Notes under the pieces: generated by a model | What the model was told of the DNA's origin: nothing | Seen by the model: only the letters and a program-made list of their open reading frames with translations | The model's database searches: none | NCBI GenBank assembly: GCA_963702165.1 | Contig: OY969722.1 | Location: 186,001 to 250,000, forward strand | Source of the DNA: Terrimesophilobacter sp963702165 | GTDB lineage: Bacteria; Actinomycetota; Actinomycetes; Actinomycetales; Microbacteriaceae | Length of the DNA stretch: 64,000 nucleotides | Direction of reading: 5' to 3' | Shown here: piece after piece, positions 1-7,889 of the stretch | How the letters are laid out: every line of letters begins with the position of its first letter | Numbering within the stretch: position 1 is the stretch's first letter | Position numbers and translations under genes: made by a program

Positions 1-1221
1 CAGGTCGAGACCGCGCGCGAGCGGGTTCGGGCAGAACGCCAGCGGGCCATGCAGCTGGAGAAGCAGCTCGAGGAGGAGCGCGCCGCCGCCCAGGAGAGCG
101 CCCGGCGGGCGGTGATCCGGCGTCGCCAGATCGAGCAGGCGCAGCGGGTCGCGGACGCGCTGCCCGCGGTGCTCGACTCGGTGAACCGCTCGGTGACCGC
201 AGCACGCGTGGAACTGTCCGCGCGCGAAGCCGATCGCGCCAAGCAGAACGAGGAGCTCGCCGAGCTGCGTCGCCAGGAAGCCGGGCTGCGCGAGCGCCTG
301 ACCGCGGTGAGCGAAAGCGTGCACGGGCTCGAGATGCAGATCTACGAGAAGAAGCTGCACCTGTCGACGCTCGTCGAGCGGGCAGCGGAGGAGCTCGGCC
401 TCGTGGAGGACGTTCTCGTCGCCGAGTACGGGCCGCAGGTCCCGGTGCCGGATGACGTTGCGCCGGTTGCGGTCGAGCCCCCGGCGGTCGAGCCCGTCGA
501 GCCCCCCTCGTCGGTCGAGCCCGCCGAGACCCCCTCCGAGGGCAAGCCGTTCAACCGCTCCGAGCAGGAAGCCCGTCTGGCCCGAGCCCAGCGCAAGTAC
601 GCGCAGCTCGGTCGCGTCAACCCGCTCGCGCTCGAGGAGTTCGCGGCGCTCGAGCAGCGGCACAAGTTCCTCACCGAGCAGCTCACCGATCTCACGAACA
701 CTCGCAAGGACCTGCTTACGATCATCGACGAGCTCGATGTGAAGATGAAAGACATCTTCGAGGCCGCGTTCGAGGACACTCGGGCGGCCTTCAACGATGT
801 CTTCCCTGTGCTGTTCCCCGGCGGCACCGGAAGCATCCGCCTGACCGACCCGGATGACCTGCTCACCACGGGCATCGAGGTCACCGTCAAGCCGGCCGGC
901 AAGAAGATCGAGCGGCTGTCGCTGCTCTCGGGCGGCGAGCGCTCCCTGGCGGCCGTCGCGCTGCTGATCGCGATCTTCAAGGCGCGCCCGAGCCCGTTCT
1001 ACATCATGGACGAGGTCGAGGCGGCGCTCGACGACGCCAACCTCGGCCGACTGCTGACCATCTTCGAGGAGCTCCGCGAGAATTCGCAGCTCATCGTCAT
1101 CACCCACCAGAAGCGCACCATGGAGATCGCGGATGCGCTCTACGGCGTCTCGATGCGCTCGGACGGGATCAGCGCGGTGGTCGGCCAACGGGTCGCGCGC
1201 GAGGACGAAAAGGCGAGCTGA
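1..1221 (+). CDS. smc: Chromosome segregation ATPase Smc, C-terminal part (5' truncated by window edge)
   Basis: The reading frame is open from base 1, so 406 C-terminal residues are visible and the start lies upstream of the window. Smc is the ATPase of the bacterial condensin that organises chromosomes together with ScpA and ScpB. The visible part runs from the returning coiled coil into the C-terminal ABC-type head. The signature motif LSGGE is at 925-939 and Walker B (FYIMDEVEAALDD) at about 997-1035. A low-complexity Pro/Glu/Val segment (about 430-540) interrupts the coiled coil before the conserved stretch GRVNPLALEEFAALEQRHKF. Actinobacterial Smc proteins often have a shorter acidic insertion here. 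Downstream ftsY and ffh match the usual actinobacterial order, with four genes inserted between smc and ftsY/ffh. Confidence 0.97.
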   Translation, partial: QVETARERVRAERQRAMQLEKQLEEERAAAQESARRAVIRRRQIEQAQRVADALPAVLDSVNRSVTAARVELSAREADRAKQNEELAELRRQEAGLRERLTAVSESVHGLEMQIYEKKLHLSTLVERAAEELGLVEDVLVAEYGPQVPVPDDVAPVAVEPPAVEPVEPPSSVEPAETPSEGKPFNRSEQEARLARAQRKYAQLGRVNPLALEEFAALEQRHKFLTEQLTDLTNTRKDLLTIIDELDVKMKDIFEAAFEDTRAAFNDVFPVLFPGGTGSIRLTDPDDLLTTGIEVTVKPAGKKIERLSLLSGGERSLAAVALLIAIFKARPSPFYIMDEVEAALDDANLGRLLTIFEELRENSQLIVITHQKRTMEIADALYGVSMRSDGISAVVGQRVAREDEKAS

Positions 1222-1380
1222 GGCCCGACCACGTAGCCGCGTCGTCCGCGCCCGTTCCGGACATCCGCGCCTGTTCCGGACACGCGCGGCAGGTGCTCGG
1301 GGCGCGGATGTCCGGAGGGGGCGCGGACGGGAGTGCGGGTGCGAACCTCCGGAACGGTCGCGCAAGGAAGGCGAGCTGAG
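1210..1380. repeat. Long intergenic stem-loop flanked by a 13-bp direct repeat
   Basis: Bases 1243-1271 pair with 1301-1329: 29-bp arms with two non-Watson-Crick positions, and a perfect 15-bp core (1257-1271 with 1301-1315) around a 29-nt loop. The 13-mer aaggcgagctgag occurs at 1210-1222, over the smc stop codon, and again at 1368-1380, so it brackets the stem. The hairpin may act as the smc terminator. The flanking duplication looks like the footprint of an inserted palindromic element, which is inference. The sub-motif ggacatccgcgc recurs at 32499-32510. Confidence 0.7.
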
Positions 1381-1435
1381 CGAAGCCGTCATCCGGTTGG
1401 CGGGAATGCCCGGTCCGGTGGCGGCCCGCCGCGCC

Positions 1436-1447
1436 TAGACTGTCGCA
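1436..1447 (+). promoter_or_regulatory. Leaderless promoter -10 box of the MFS gene
   Basis: TAGACT at 1436-1441 is followed by 6 nt and then the GTG start at 1448. No Shine-Dalgarno sequence is present. This spacing puts the transcription start on or next to the start codon. Confidence 0.6.
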
Positions 1448-2701
1448 GTGATCGACATCGTGCGGGTGCAGAGACGGGTCATCCGCACCTTGGTCCTGGC
1501 GCAGGTGCTCGGCGGAATCGGCCTCGGTGCGACAGTGTCCGTGGGCGCACTGCTTGCCGCAGAGGTCAGTGGCGAAAACGCGCTGTCGGGCATGGCGTCG
1601 ACCATGAGCACGCTCGGAGCGGCGATCATAGCGATACCGTTGGCCCGGATGGCGGTGCAGCGGGGGCGCGCGTTCGCGCTCGCGGCGGGATCGGTCGTCG
1701 GCATCACCGGAGCGGTGCTCGCAACCGTGTCTGCCGCACTCGGATCGTTTCCGCTGCTGATCGTCGCCTTCCTGTTCACCGGCGTAATCGGCGCCACCAA
1801 CCTGCAGGCGCGGTTCGCGGCCACCGACCTTGCTCAGCCGGATCGTCGCGGGCGCCAGCTGTCGATCGTCGTCTGGTCGACGACCATCGGCGCGGTGCTC
1901 GGCCCGAACCTCATCGGCCCGGGGGAGGCGATCGGCGCAGCGCTCGGCCTGCCGACCCTCACCGGCCCGTTCGTCTTCACCGTCGCAGCGCAGATCGCAG
2001 CGACCGTCGTCTACCTTGTCGGTCTGCGTCCGGATCCGCTGCTCACCGCGATTGGTCGCCGCACCCCGGAGGAGTCACGCCCCGCCCGCAATGGCTTCGC
2101 GACCCTGCGACACAATCCGCTGGCGCGCTACGCCGTAACGACCGTCGCGCTCAGCCACGCGACGATGGTCGCAGTCATGGCGATGACGCCGGTACACCTG
2201 TACTCGCACGGCGCGACACTCGAGCTGGTCGGCTTCGCGCTCAGCCTGCACATCGCAGGGATGTTCGCCCTGTCGCCCGTGTTCGGGTGGTTGGCCGACC
2301 GGGTCGGCCGTCTCCAGGTAATCCTCATCGGACAGGCGACGTTCGCGGCCTCGCTGCTGCTTGCTGGCTTCGTGAGCGACTCGGAAGCCGGCGTCACTCT
2401 GAGCGTCACGTTGCTCGGGGTGGGCTGGTCGGCATCGGTCATCGCCGGATCGACCGTCGTCGCCGAATCCGCGGAAGGTCCAGACCGCGCGGCGCTGCAG
2501 GGCGTCTCCGACCTCACCATGAACGGCGTCGCGGCGCTCAGCGGTGCGCTCGCCGGGCCGGTGCTGGTCGCGATCGGCTACTCGGGACTCGGCTTCGTGA
2601 CCATCGCGCTCGTCGGATTCGTCACGGTGTGGACGATCATCCGGCTCACCACTCAGGAGAGCCGTCTGGTGCCGGGGTCCAGGATCCGCAGCCAGCGGTA
2701 G
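1448..2701 (+). CDS. Major facilitator superfamily (MFS) transporter
   Basis: This 417-residue protein is very hydrophobic, with about 12 predicted membrane segments in two halves separated by a charged loop near residues 195-220 (GLRPDPLLTAIGRRTPEESR). The MFS loop 2-3-like motif appears in the second half as GWLADRVGRLQ. Nothing in the sequence identifies the substrate, and drug or metabolite efflux is the usual role of such 12-segment proteins. The GTG start is supported by the leaderless -10 box just upstream. The last 49 bp overlap the convergent GH13 gene, so the two coding ends share DNA on opposite strands. Confidence 0.85.
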   Translation: MIDIVRVQRRVIRTLVLAQVLGGIGLGATVSVGALLAAEVSGENALSGMASTMSTLGAAIIAIPLARMAVQRGRAFALAAGSVVGITGAVLATVSAALGSFPLLIVAFLFTGVIGATNLQARFAATDLAQPDRRGRQLSIVVWSTTIGAVLGPNLIGPGEAIGAALGLPTLTGPFVFTVAAQIAATVVYLVGLRPDPLLTAIGRRTPEESRPARNGFATLRHNPLARYAVTTVALSHATMVAVMAMTPVHLYSHGATLELVGFALSLHIAGMFALSPVFGWLADRVGRLQVILIGQATFAASLLLAGFVSDSEAGVTLSVTLLGVGWSASVIAGSTVVAESAEGPDRAALQGVSDLTMNGVAALSGALAGPVLVAIGYSGLGFVTIALVGFVTVWTIIRLTTQESRLVPGSRIRSQR

Positions 2702-4323
2702 CCGTATCCCTCCAGGTCGAGTTCAGCCCGACCGCGGTCGTCGGTGGACGTTTCGCTCTCCTGGAGCAGGTCCACGAGTCGCGTGTCGGCATCCGCATCC
2801 TCCACGGTGAGCGGGACCGTGAGCGCGTTCGGGGAGAAGTTATGCAGCGCGATCATGCTCCCCAGCGGCCCGGTTACCCGGTGCGCCAGCACGGATGCGT
2901 GCGGCTGCTCGAGGATGGTCAGCTCGCCCCAGCCGATCTCGGCCGAGGCCCGGTAGCGCCGGATGAGCAGCTGGATGAAGGTGAGCAGCGAATCGGGGTC
3001 GTGCCTCTGCTGATTCACGTTGACGTGGGCGGGTCCGAAACCGTCCGCCACCACCGGATTGGGCAGCGCCGACGCTCGCGCGGTCGAGAACCCGCCGTTC
3101 TTCGCGTCGGTCCACTGCATGGGAGTGCGCACGGCCTGGCGCCCGTCCGCATCGAGGTTCTCGCCCATGCCGATCTCCTCCCCGTAGAACAGCACCGGGG
3201 TGCCGGGGAGGGAGAACAGCAGGCTGTACGCCATCCGGATGCGCCGGGGGTCGCCGCCGAGCATGGTGGGGAGGCGGCGCACGATGCCGCGGTCGTAGAC
3301 CTGCATGCGCGGTTCTGGGCCGAGGGCGTCGAAGACCTCCTGGCGCTCGACTTCGGTGAGCTTGTCGAGGGTGAGCTCGTCGTGGTTGCGCATGAAGTTG
3401 GCCCACTGCGACTGCAACGCGAGCTTTGGGCGCCGGGCGAGCGTGCGGGCGAGGGGGCGCGCATCCTCCCGGACAAGCGAGAGGTAGAACCGCTGCATCG
3501 ACTCGAAGTCGAATTGCATCGACAACTCGTCGCCATCCGGGCCGCCGAAGTAGGCCAACTGGTCCTTGAACTTGAGGTTCACCTCGCCGAGGAGGATCGC
3601 GTCGCCCTGTCGCCTGCCGACGAAGCTACGCAGGTCGCGCAGGTAGCTGTGGCCGGCGTCCGGGCCCTCCGGCAGCATTCCCTCCGTGGTCTCGAGGAAG
3701 AACGGCACGGCGTCGACGCGGAAGCCGGATAGGCCAAGCTGCAGCCAATAGCCAAGGACCTTGGCGATCTCCTCGCGGACCTTCGGGTTGGCGGTGTTCA
3801 GATCCGGCTGGTGCTTGTAGAAGCGGTGCAGGTAGAACTGCCCCGCCTTCTCATCGAAGGTCCAGACGCCCTTCTCCTCGCCAGGGAAGACCGTCTCAGG
3901 GGCATCCTTCGGGATCGTATCGCTCCACACGTAGAAGTCGCGGTACGGCGAATCGGGGCTGGATCTTGCCGCCTGAAACCACGGATGCCGGTCGGACGTG
4001 TGGTTGACGACCAGGTCGGCGATGACCCGCATCCCCCGGTCCTTGGCGCTGCGGATCACCTCGACCAGGTCGCCGATGTGGCCGAGGCGCTTGTCGATGC
4101 CGTAGAAATCCATGATGTCGTAACCGTCGTCGCGGTCGGGTGTCGGGAAGAACGGCATGAGCCACAGGCACGTCACGCCGAGGTCGGACAGGTAGTCGAG
4201 CCGGTGGGCGAGTCCGCCGAAGTCGCCGCGACCGTCTCCGTCCCAGTCCATGAACGTCTCGACGTCGAGGCAGTACAGGACGGCGTTCTTCCACCACAGG
4301 TCGCTCGTGTCGGTGATCCTCAT
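2653..4323 (-). CDS. GH13 alpha-amylase-family enzyme, trehalose-synthase-like
   Basis: This 556-residue cytoplasmic enzyme has a (beta/alpha)8 GH13 catalytic domain. The N-terminal VLYCLDVETFMDWDGDGRGD matches trehalose synthase and related alpha-glucosidases. DLVVNHTSDRHPWF is conserved region I, GFRVDAVPF carries the nucleophile Asp, LLGEVNLKF the acid/base Glu, and NFMRNHDELTLDK the transition-state Asp. A C-terminal beta domain follows. All catalytic residues are intact. The MRNHDELTLDK stretch resembles TreS (maltose/trehalose interconversion), but TreS assignment is inference because other GH13 hydrolases share it. Its ATG overlaps the stop of the upstream LLM gene (ATGA), so the pair is translationally coupled. 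It could supply or consume trehalose or maltose for the GlgE route seen at 41-43 kb. Confidence 0.85.
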   Translation of the reverse strand: MRITDTSDLWWKNAVLYCLDVETFMDWDGDGRGDFGGLAHRLDYLSDLGVTCLWLMPFFPTPDRDDGYDIMDFYGIDKRLGHIGDLVEVIRSAKDRGMRVIADLVVNHTSDRHPWFQAARSSPDSPYRDFYVWSDTIPKDAPETVFPGEEKGVWTFDEKAGQFYLHRFYKHQPDLNTANPKVREEIAKVLGYWLQLGLSGFRVDAVPFFLETTEGMLPEGPDAGHSYLRDLRSFVGRRQGDAILLGEVNLKFKDQLAYFGGPDGDELSMQFDFESMQRFYLSLVREDARPLARTLARRPKLALQSQWANFMRNHDELTLDKLTEVERQEVFDALGPEPRMQVYDRGIVRRLPTMLGGDPRRIRMAYSLLFSLPGTPVLFYGEEIGMGENLDADGRQAVRTPMQWTDAKNGGFSTARASALPNPVVADGFGPAHVNVNQQRHDPDSLLTFIQLLIRRYRASAEIGWGELTILEQPHASVLAHRVTGPLGSMIALHNFSPNALTVPLTVEDADADTRLVDLLQESETSTDDRGRAELDLEGYGYRWLRILDPGTRRLS

Positions 4324-5300
4324 GCTGCACTCCTTGCGGTCGGGCTCAACTGGGGGAGCACGTTCGCACCGAACTGTTCGATGAACGACAGCTGCTCTTT
4401 GCCGACGTGGTGCAGGTAGACCTCGTCGAAGCCGAGGTCGATGGCCTCGTTCAGCCAGTCGGCGTGCCGATTCAGCTCATCGGATACCTGCACGAAGTCG
4501 GGCAGCTGCTCTGCCGGCACCTCGGCGGTTGCCCGATCGAACTCTTCGGTCTTCGCGATGTCCCAGCACTGAGGCGGCCCGATGGCGCCGCTTCGCCACT
4601 GATCGTGGGCGATGGCCAGGGCCTCGTCGTAGCTGTTCGCGTAACTCAGGTGCACCTGGAGCGCCACCGGTCCGGTGCCGCCCGCGGACCGATAGGCGTC
4701 GATCACCTCGCGCAGCGCGTCGTGCGGCTGAGCGACCGTGATCAGACCGTCGGCCCACTCGGCCGCCCAGCCTGCCGTCGCCGGGGTGACCGCCGCAGCG
4801 AACAGGGGAGGCGGGACATCCGGGAGCGTCCACAACCGCGCCTTGTGCACGGTGATGTCGCCGCGCATGCTCACCTCATCGCCAGCGAGCAGGCCGCGCA
4901 TCACCTCGACGCTCTGCCGCAGTCGCCGGTTGCGGGTGCCCTTGTCCGGCCACTCGTCTCCGGTGATGTGCTCGTTCATGTTCTCGCCGCTGCCGAGCGC
5001 TGCCCAGAACCGACCCGGGTACATCGCCGCGAGGGTCGCCATCGCCTGCGCGATGATCGCCGGGTGGTAGCGCTGGCCGGGCGCGTTCACCACCCCGAAC
5101 GGCAGCCGGGTCGCCTGCAGCGCAGCGCCGAGCCACGCCCACGCGAATGCGGACTGGCCCTGCCGTTCGCTCCACGGCGCGAAGTGGTCGCTGCACATCG
5201 CCGCGGTGAAGCCGGCCTGCTCCGCGTGCTGCACAGCGTCGAGGAGCGCTCGCGGGTGAACCTGTTCATGGGAGGCATGGAATCCGACGACAGTCATCAT
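4320..5300 (-). CDS. LLM-class flavin-dependent oxidoreductase coupled to a GH13 enzyme
   Basis: This 326-residue TIM-barrel protein is of the luciferase-like monooxygenase superfamily. The N-terminus MMTVVGFHASHEQVHP leads into repeated barrel features such as MCSDHFAPW, YHPAIIAQAMATLAAMYPGR and the cofactor-pocket motif LGSGENMNEH. The C-terminal GFDEVYLHHVGKEQ is typical. The frame is open further upstream to 5837, but that part is antisense to ftsY, so I take the ATG pair at 5295-5300 as the start. No clear Shine-Dalgarno or -10 box was found there. The TGA stop overlaps the GH13 ATG by the ATGA arrangement. From memory it resembles a subgroup described as probable non-F420 flavin oxidoreductases (TIGR03885-like). 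Cofactor and substrate are unknown. Confidence 0.85.
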   Translation of the reverse strand: MMTVVGFHASHEQVHPRALLDAVQHAEQAGFTAAMCSDHFAPWSERQGQSAFAWAWLGAALQATRLPFGVVNAPGQRYHPAIIAQAMATLAAMYPGRFWAALGSGENMNEHITGDEWPDKGTRNRRLRQSVEVMRGLLAGDEVSMRGDITVHKARLWTLPDVPPPLFAAAVTPATAGWAAEWADGLITVAQPHDALREVIDAYRSAGGTGPVALQVHLSYANSYDEALAIAHDQWRSGAIGPPQCWDIAKTEEFDRATAEVPAEQLPDFVQVSDELNRHADWLNEAIDLGFDEVYLHHVGKEQLSFIEQFGANVLPQLSPTARSAA

Positions 5301-5378
5301 TCGACCGTTGCATGCCGGGCTGGGAAAGTGACGGGGATTCCGTTGTGACCGCTGGAGGGGCGGTGGCGCGGGCTTCAA

Positions 5379-5391
5379 TAGACTCGACTCC
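5379..5391 (+). promoter_or_regulatory. Leaderless promoter -10 box of ftsY
   Basis: TAGACT at 5379-5384, then 7 nt, then ATG at 5392. There is no Shine-Dalgarno sequence. It faces away from the LLM/GH13 operon. Confidence 0.6.
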
Positions 5392-6267
5392 ATGGCTGAG
5401 CGCACCCCGTGGTCACTGACCGGAGCACTTCGCGGCATGTTCGCGAAGCCGACCATCGACGACGACACGTGGGAGGACCTCGAGGATGCGCTGATCACCG
5501 CCGACTTCGGTCCGGATGTCACCGACGGCGTCATCGAGGATCTGCGGGAGAAGGTCGACCGGTATCGCACGACAGATCCGGCCGACCTGAAGCGGATGCT
5601 GCGGGAGAGCCTCGAGGAGCGGCTGTCCAAGCTCGACCCGACGCTGCGGCTCAGCGATCGCCCCGCTGTGGTGCTCGTCGTCGGCGTCAACGGGGTCGGC
5701 AAGACCACCACGATCGGCAAGTTCGCGAAGTTCCTGCGCAACTTCGACCGCAGCGTCGTCGTCGGCGCGGCCGACACGTTCCGCGCGGCAGCCGTCGAAC
5801 AGCTGGCGACCTGGGCAGAGCGGGCGGGCGCCGACATCGTCCGGCCCCAGCAGCAGGGTCAGGACCCGGCATCCGTCGCCTTCCAGACTGTCGACAAGGC
5901 CATGCGTGAGGGCATCGACATCGTCATCATCGACACCGCCGGCCGGCTGCAGACGAAGAGCGGGCTCATGGACGAGCTGTCGAAGATCCGCCGGGTGGTG
6001 GAGAAGCAATCGGACATCGCCGAGGTGCTGCTGGTGCTGGATGCGACCACCGGACAGAACGGGCTCGCGCAGGCTGAGGCGTTCATCGAGCACGCTGGCG
6101 TCACCGGGCTGGTGCTCACCAAGCTGGACGGGTCCGCGAAGGGCGGGTTCGTGCTCGCGGTGCAGGAGAAGACGGGCATTCCGATCAAACTCATCGGGCA
6201 GGGTGAGGGCATCGGCGACCTCACTGGCTTCACGCCGCATGTTTTCGTTCAAAACCTCGTCGGCTGA
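5392..6267 (+). CDS. ftsY: Signal recognition particle receptor FtsY
   Basis: FtsY (291 residues) is the membrane-associated SRP receptor GTPase that docks Ffh-ribosome complexes at the Sec translocon. The short N domain (residues 1-90) is followed by the G domain: P-loop GVNGVGKTTT starting near residue 98, ADTFRAAAVEQL (insertion-box motif), DTAGR, TKLDGSAKGG and the C-terminal GEGIGDLTGFTPHVFV. The acidic A domain of E. coli FtsY is missing, as in many actinobacteria. The start is set by the leaderless box. It lies in the usual smc-ftsY-ffh neighbourhood and is followed 25 nt later by an LLM gene. Confidence 0.97.
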   Translation: MAERTPWSLTGALRGMFAKPTIDDDTWEDLEDALITADFGPDVTDGVIEDLREKVDRYRTTDPADLKRMLRESLEERLSKLDPTLRLSDRPAVVLVVGVNGVGKTTTIGKFAKFLRNFDRSVVVGAADTFRAAAVEQLATWAERAGADIVRPQQQGQDPASVAFQTVDKAMREGIDIVIIDTAGRLQTKSGLMDELSKIRRVVEKQSDIAEVLLVLDATTGQNGLAQAEAFIEHAGVTGLVLTKLDGSAKGGFVLAVQEKTGIPIKLIGQGEGIGDLTGFTPHVFVQNLVG

Positions 6268-6292
6268 CCAACGCGAGTGGAAGGATGGTCGC

Positions 6293-7294
6293 ATGAGCGA
6301 CCTTCAGATCGGTTACGCGGCAATGCTGGAGCAGTTCGCACCGGCGGAGGCCGTTGCGTTGTCGGCCTTCGCAGAGGAGCACGGCTTCAGCGGCGTCATG
6401 GCGGCCGACCATTTCCAGCCGTGGGTTCCCGCGCAGGGCCAGTCCTCATTCGTCTGGGCGATGCTCGCCGCGGTGGGGGAGCGCACCAGGGGCGACTTCG
6501 GCCCCGGTGTCACCGCGCCGACGTTCCGCTGGCATCCTGCGATGGTCGCGCAGGCATCCGCGACTCTCGCCTCGATGTATCCGGGACGACACTGGCTCGG
6601 GCTGGGGTCGGGTGAGGCGCTCAACGAGCACATCATCGGCGAGTACTGGCCGGAGGCGCCCGAGCGCATCAACCGGATGTTCGAGGCCATCGACATCATC
6701 AAGAAGCTGTTCTCGGCGTCCCTCGCGGGCAGGGACGTCAAGCACACCGGGCAGTACTTCAAGCTCGAAAGCACGCGGTTGTGGACGATGCCTGAGGTGG
6801 CTCCGGAGATCCTGGTTGCAACGGCAGGGCCGGTGACCGCGCGTCGTGCGGGCAAGCACGTTGACGGGCTCATCACGGTCGGCGCGCCGCTGGAGAAGAT
6901 CTCGATGCTGTTCGGCAAGTTCGACGAGGGGGCCCGCGAGGCGGGGAAGGACCCGTCGACGATGCCGCGCGTGCTGCAGCTGCACCTGAGCTGGGCGCCG
7001 ACGACCGAGGAGGCGATGGCGAACGCGCTGCACGAGTGGCCGAACGGCGGGATGAAGTTCCCAAAGGGGGACATCCGGTCGCCATTCGAACTGGAGCAGA
7101 TGGCGAAACTCGTGCGGCCGGAGGACTTCGAGGGGCGGATGATCATCGACTCCGACCCGGACGTGCACCGCGCCTACATCCAGCGGTTCGTCGACCTCGG
7201 CTTCGACCGGATCTACCTGCACAACGTCGGACGCAACCAACGCGAATGGATCGAGGTCTTCGGTCGCGAGGTGCTGCCGAAGCTCAAGCGCTAG
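6293..7294 (+). CDS. F420-dependent glucose-6-phosphate dehydrogenase-like LLM oxidoreductase
   Basis: This 333-residue protein of the luciferase-like family contains AADHFQPW, WHPAMVAQASATLASMYPGR and LGSGEALNEH, close to the F420-binding pocket seen in FGD-type enzymes, and ends GFDRIYLHNVGRNQREWIEVF. I prefer the ATG at 6293, with the purine-rich gaagga about 9 nt upstream, because the longer open frame covers ftsY. It is clearly related to the protein at 4320-5300: both have the DHFxPW, GSGExxNEH and IYLHNVG / VYLHHVG blocks, so the two probably descend from one ancestor. Whether it uses F420 or FMN cannot be read from the sequence. Confidence 0.85.
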   Translation: MSDLQIGYAAMLEQFAPAEAVALSAFAEEHGFSGVMAADHFQPWVPAQGQSSFVWAMLAAVGERTRGDFGPGVTAPTFRWHPAMVAQASATLASMYPGRHWLGLGSGEALNEHIIGEYWPEAPERINRMFEAIDIIKKLFSASLAGRDVKHTGQYFKLESTRLWTMPEVAPEILVATAGPVTARRAGKHVDGLITVGAPLEKISMLFGKFDEGAREAGKDPSTMPRVLQLHLSWAPTTEEAMANALHEWPNGGMKFPKGDIRSPFELEQMAKLVRPEDFEGRMIIDSDPDVHRAYIQRFVDLGFDRIYLHNVGRNQREWIEVFGREVLPKLKR

Positions 7295-7311
7295 CCGCGC
7301 GAGCCGCTGGC

Positions 7312-7830
7312 TCAGCCGCGGTGCTGCCGGCTCAGCTCCACGTAGTGCGTCGCGTTGCCGCGCACCTTCTCCAGCTCATCGTCGGTCAGCGGGCGGCGCA
7401 CCTTCGCCGGCACGCCGGCCACGAGCGAACCGGGCGGGATGACGGTGCCCTCAAGCACCACCGCGCCGGCCGCGACGAGCGATCCGGCGCCGATCACCGC
7501 ACCATTCAGCACGGTCGCGCTCATCCCGATCAGGCAGTCGTCCTCGACGGTGCAGCCGTGCAGCACCGCGGCGTGCCCGACGCTGACGCCGGAGCCGATC
7601 GAGGTCGGAATGCCCGTGTCGCAGTGCACGACCACGTTGTCCTGCAGGTTGCTGCGCGCACCGAGGGTGATGCTGTCGGTGTCGCCGCGCAGCACCGCTC
7701 CGTAGAACACGCTCGACTCCGGGCCAAGCGTGACCCTGCCGATGACGGTCGCGTTGGGTGCGACCCACGCGGTGTCGTCGATCTGCGGCACCTCACCCTC
7801 GAACGGGAGCACAAGCGATTCACTGGTCAT
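7312..7830 (-). CDS. Gamma-class carbonic anhydrase-like left-handed beta-helix protein
   Basis: This 172-residue protein is made of hexapeptide repeats (for example VIGRVTLGPESSV, IGSGVSVGHAAVLHG, AVIGAGSLVAAGAVVLEG), which form a left-handed beta helix. The three metal-binding histidines of gamma-carbonic anhydrases are present in NVVVHCD and SVGHAAVLHGC. Family members hydrate CO2 or are catalytically silent; activity here is not proven. I place the start at the ATG 7828-7830 because a TATCGT box lies 6 nt upstream. An in-frame ATG at 7872 would remove the promoter space shared with ffh. It is divergent from ffh and convergent with the LLM gene, 17 nt away. Confidence 0.88.
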   Translation of the reverse strand: MTSESLVLPFEGEVPQIDDTAWVAPNATVIGRVTLGPESSVFYGAVLRGDTDSITLGARSNLQDNVVVHCDTGIPTSIGSGVSVGHAAVLHGCTVEDDCLIGMSATVLNGAVIGAGSLVAAGAVVLEGTVIPPGSLVAGVPAKVRRPLTDDELEKVRGNATHYVELSRQHRG

Positions 7831-7889
7831 GCCGCCACGATATCGCCCCGCCAGGGGGACAGCCTCGATCACCTAAACTGGGCAGCACC
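7831..7889. promoter_or_regulatory. Divergent promoter region gamma-carbonic anhydrase / ffh
   Basis: On the minus strand TATCGT (7842-7837) is 6 nt from the carbonic anhydrase ATG. On the plus strand TAAACT (7874-7879) is 10 nt from the ffh ATG, implying a very short or absent leader. The two boxes lie within 59 bp. Confidence 0.5.

Noticed and set aside
2653..2701. 49-bp overlap of convergent MFS and GH13 genes as sign of misassembly
   Set aside because: Both C-termini read smoothly, and convergent overlaps are common in compact genomes; no frame disturbance is visible.
4320..5837. Extended 505-codon reading of the LLM gene starting at 5837
   Set aside because: The first 179 codons are antisense to ftsY and not LLM-like; the conserved N-terminus begins at 5300.
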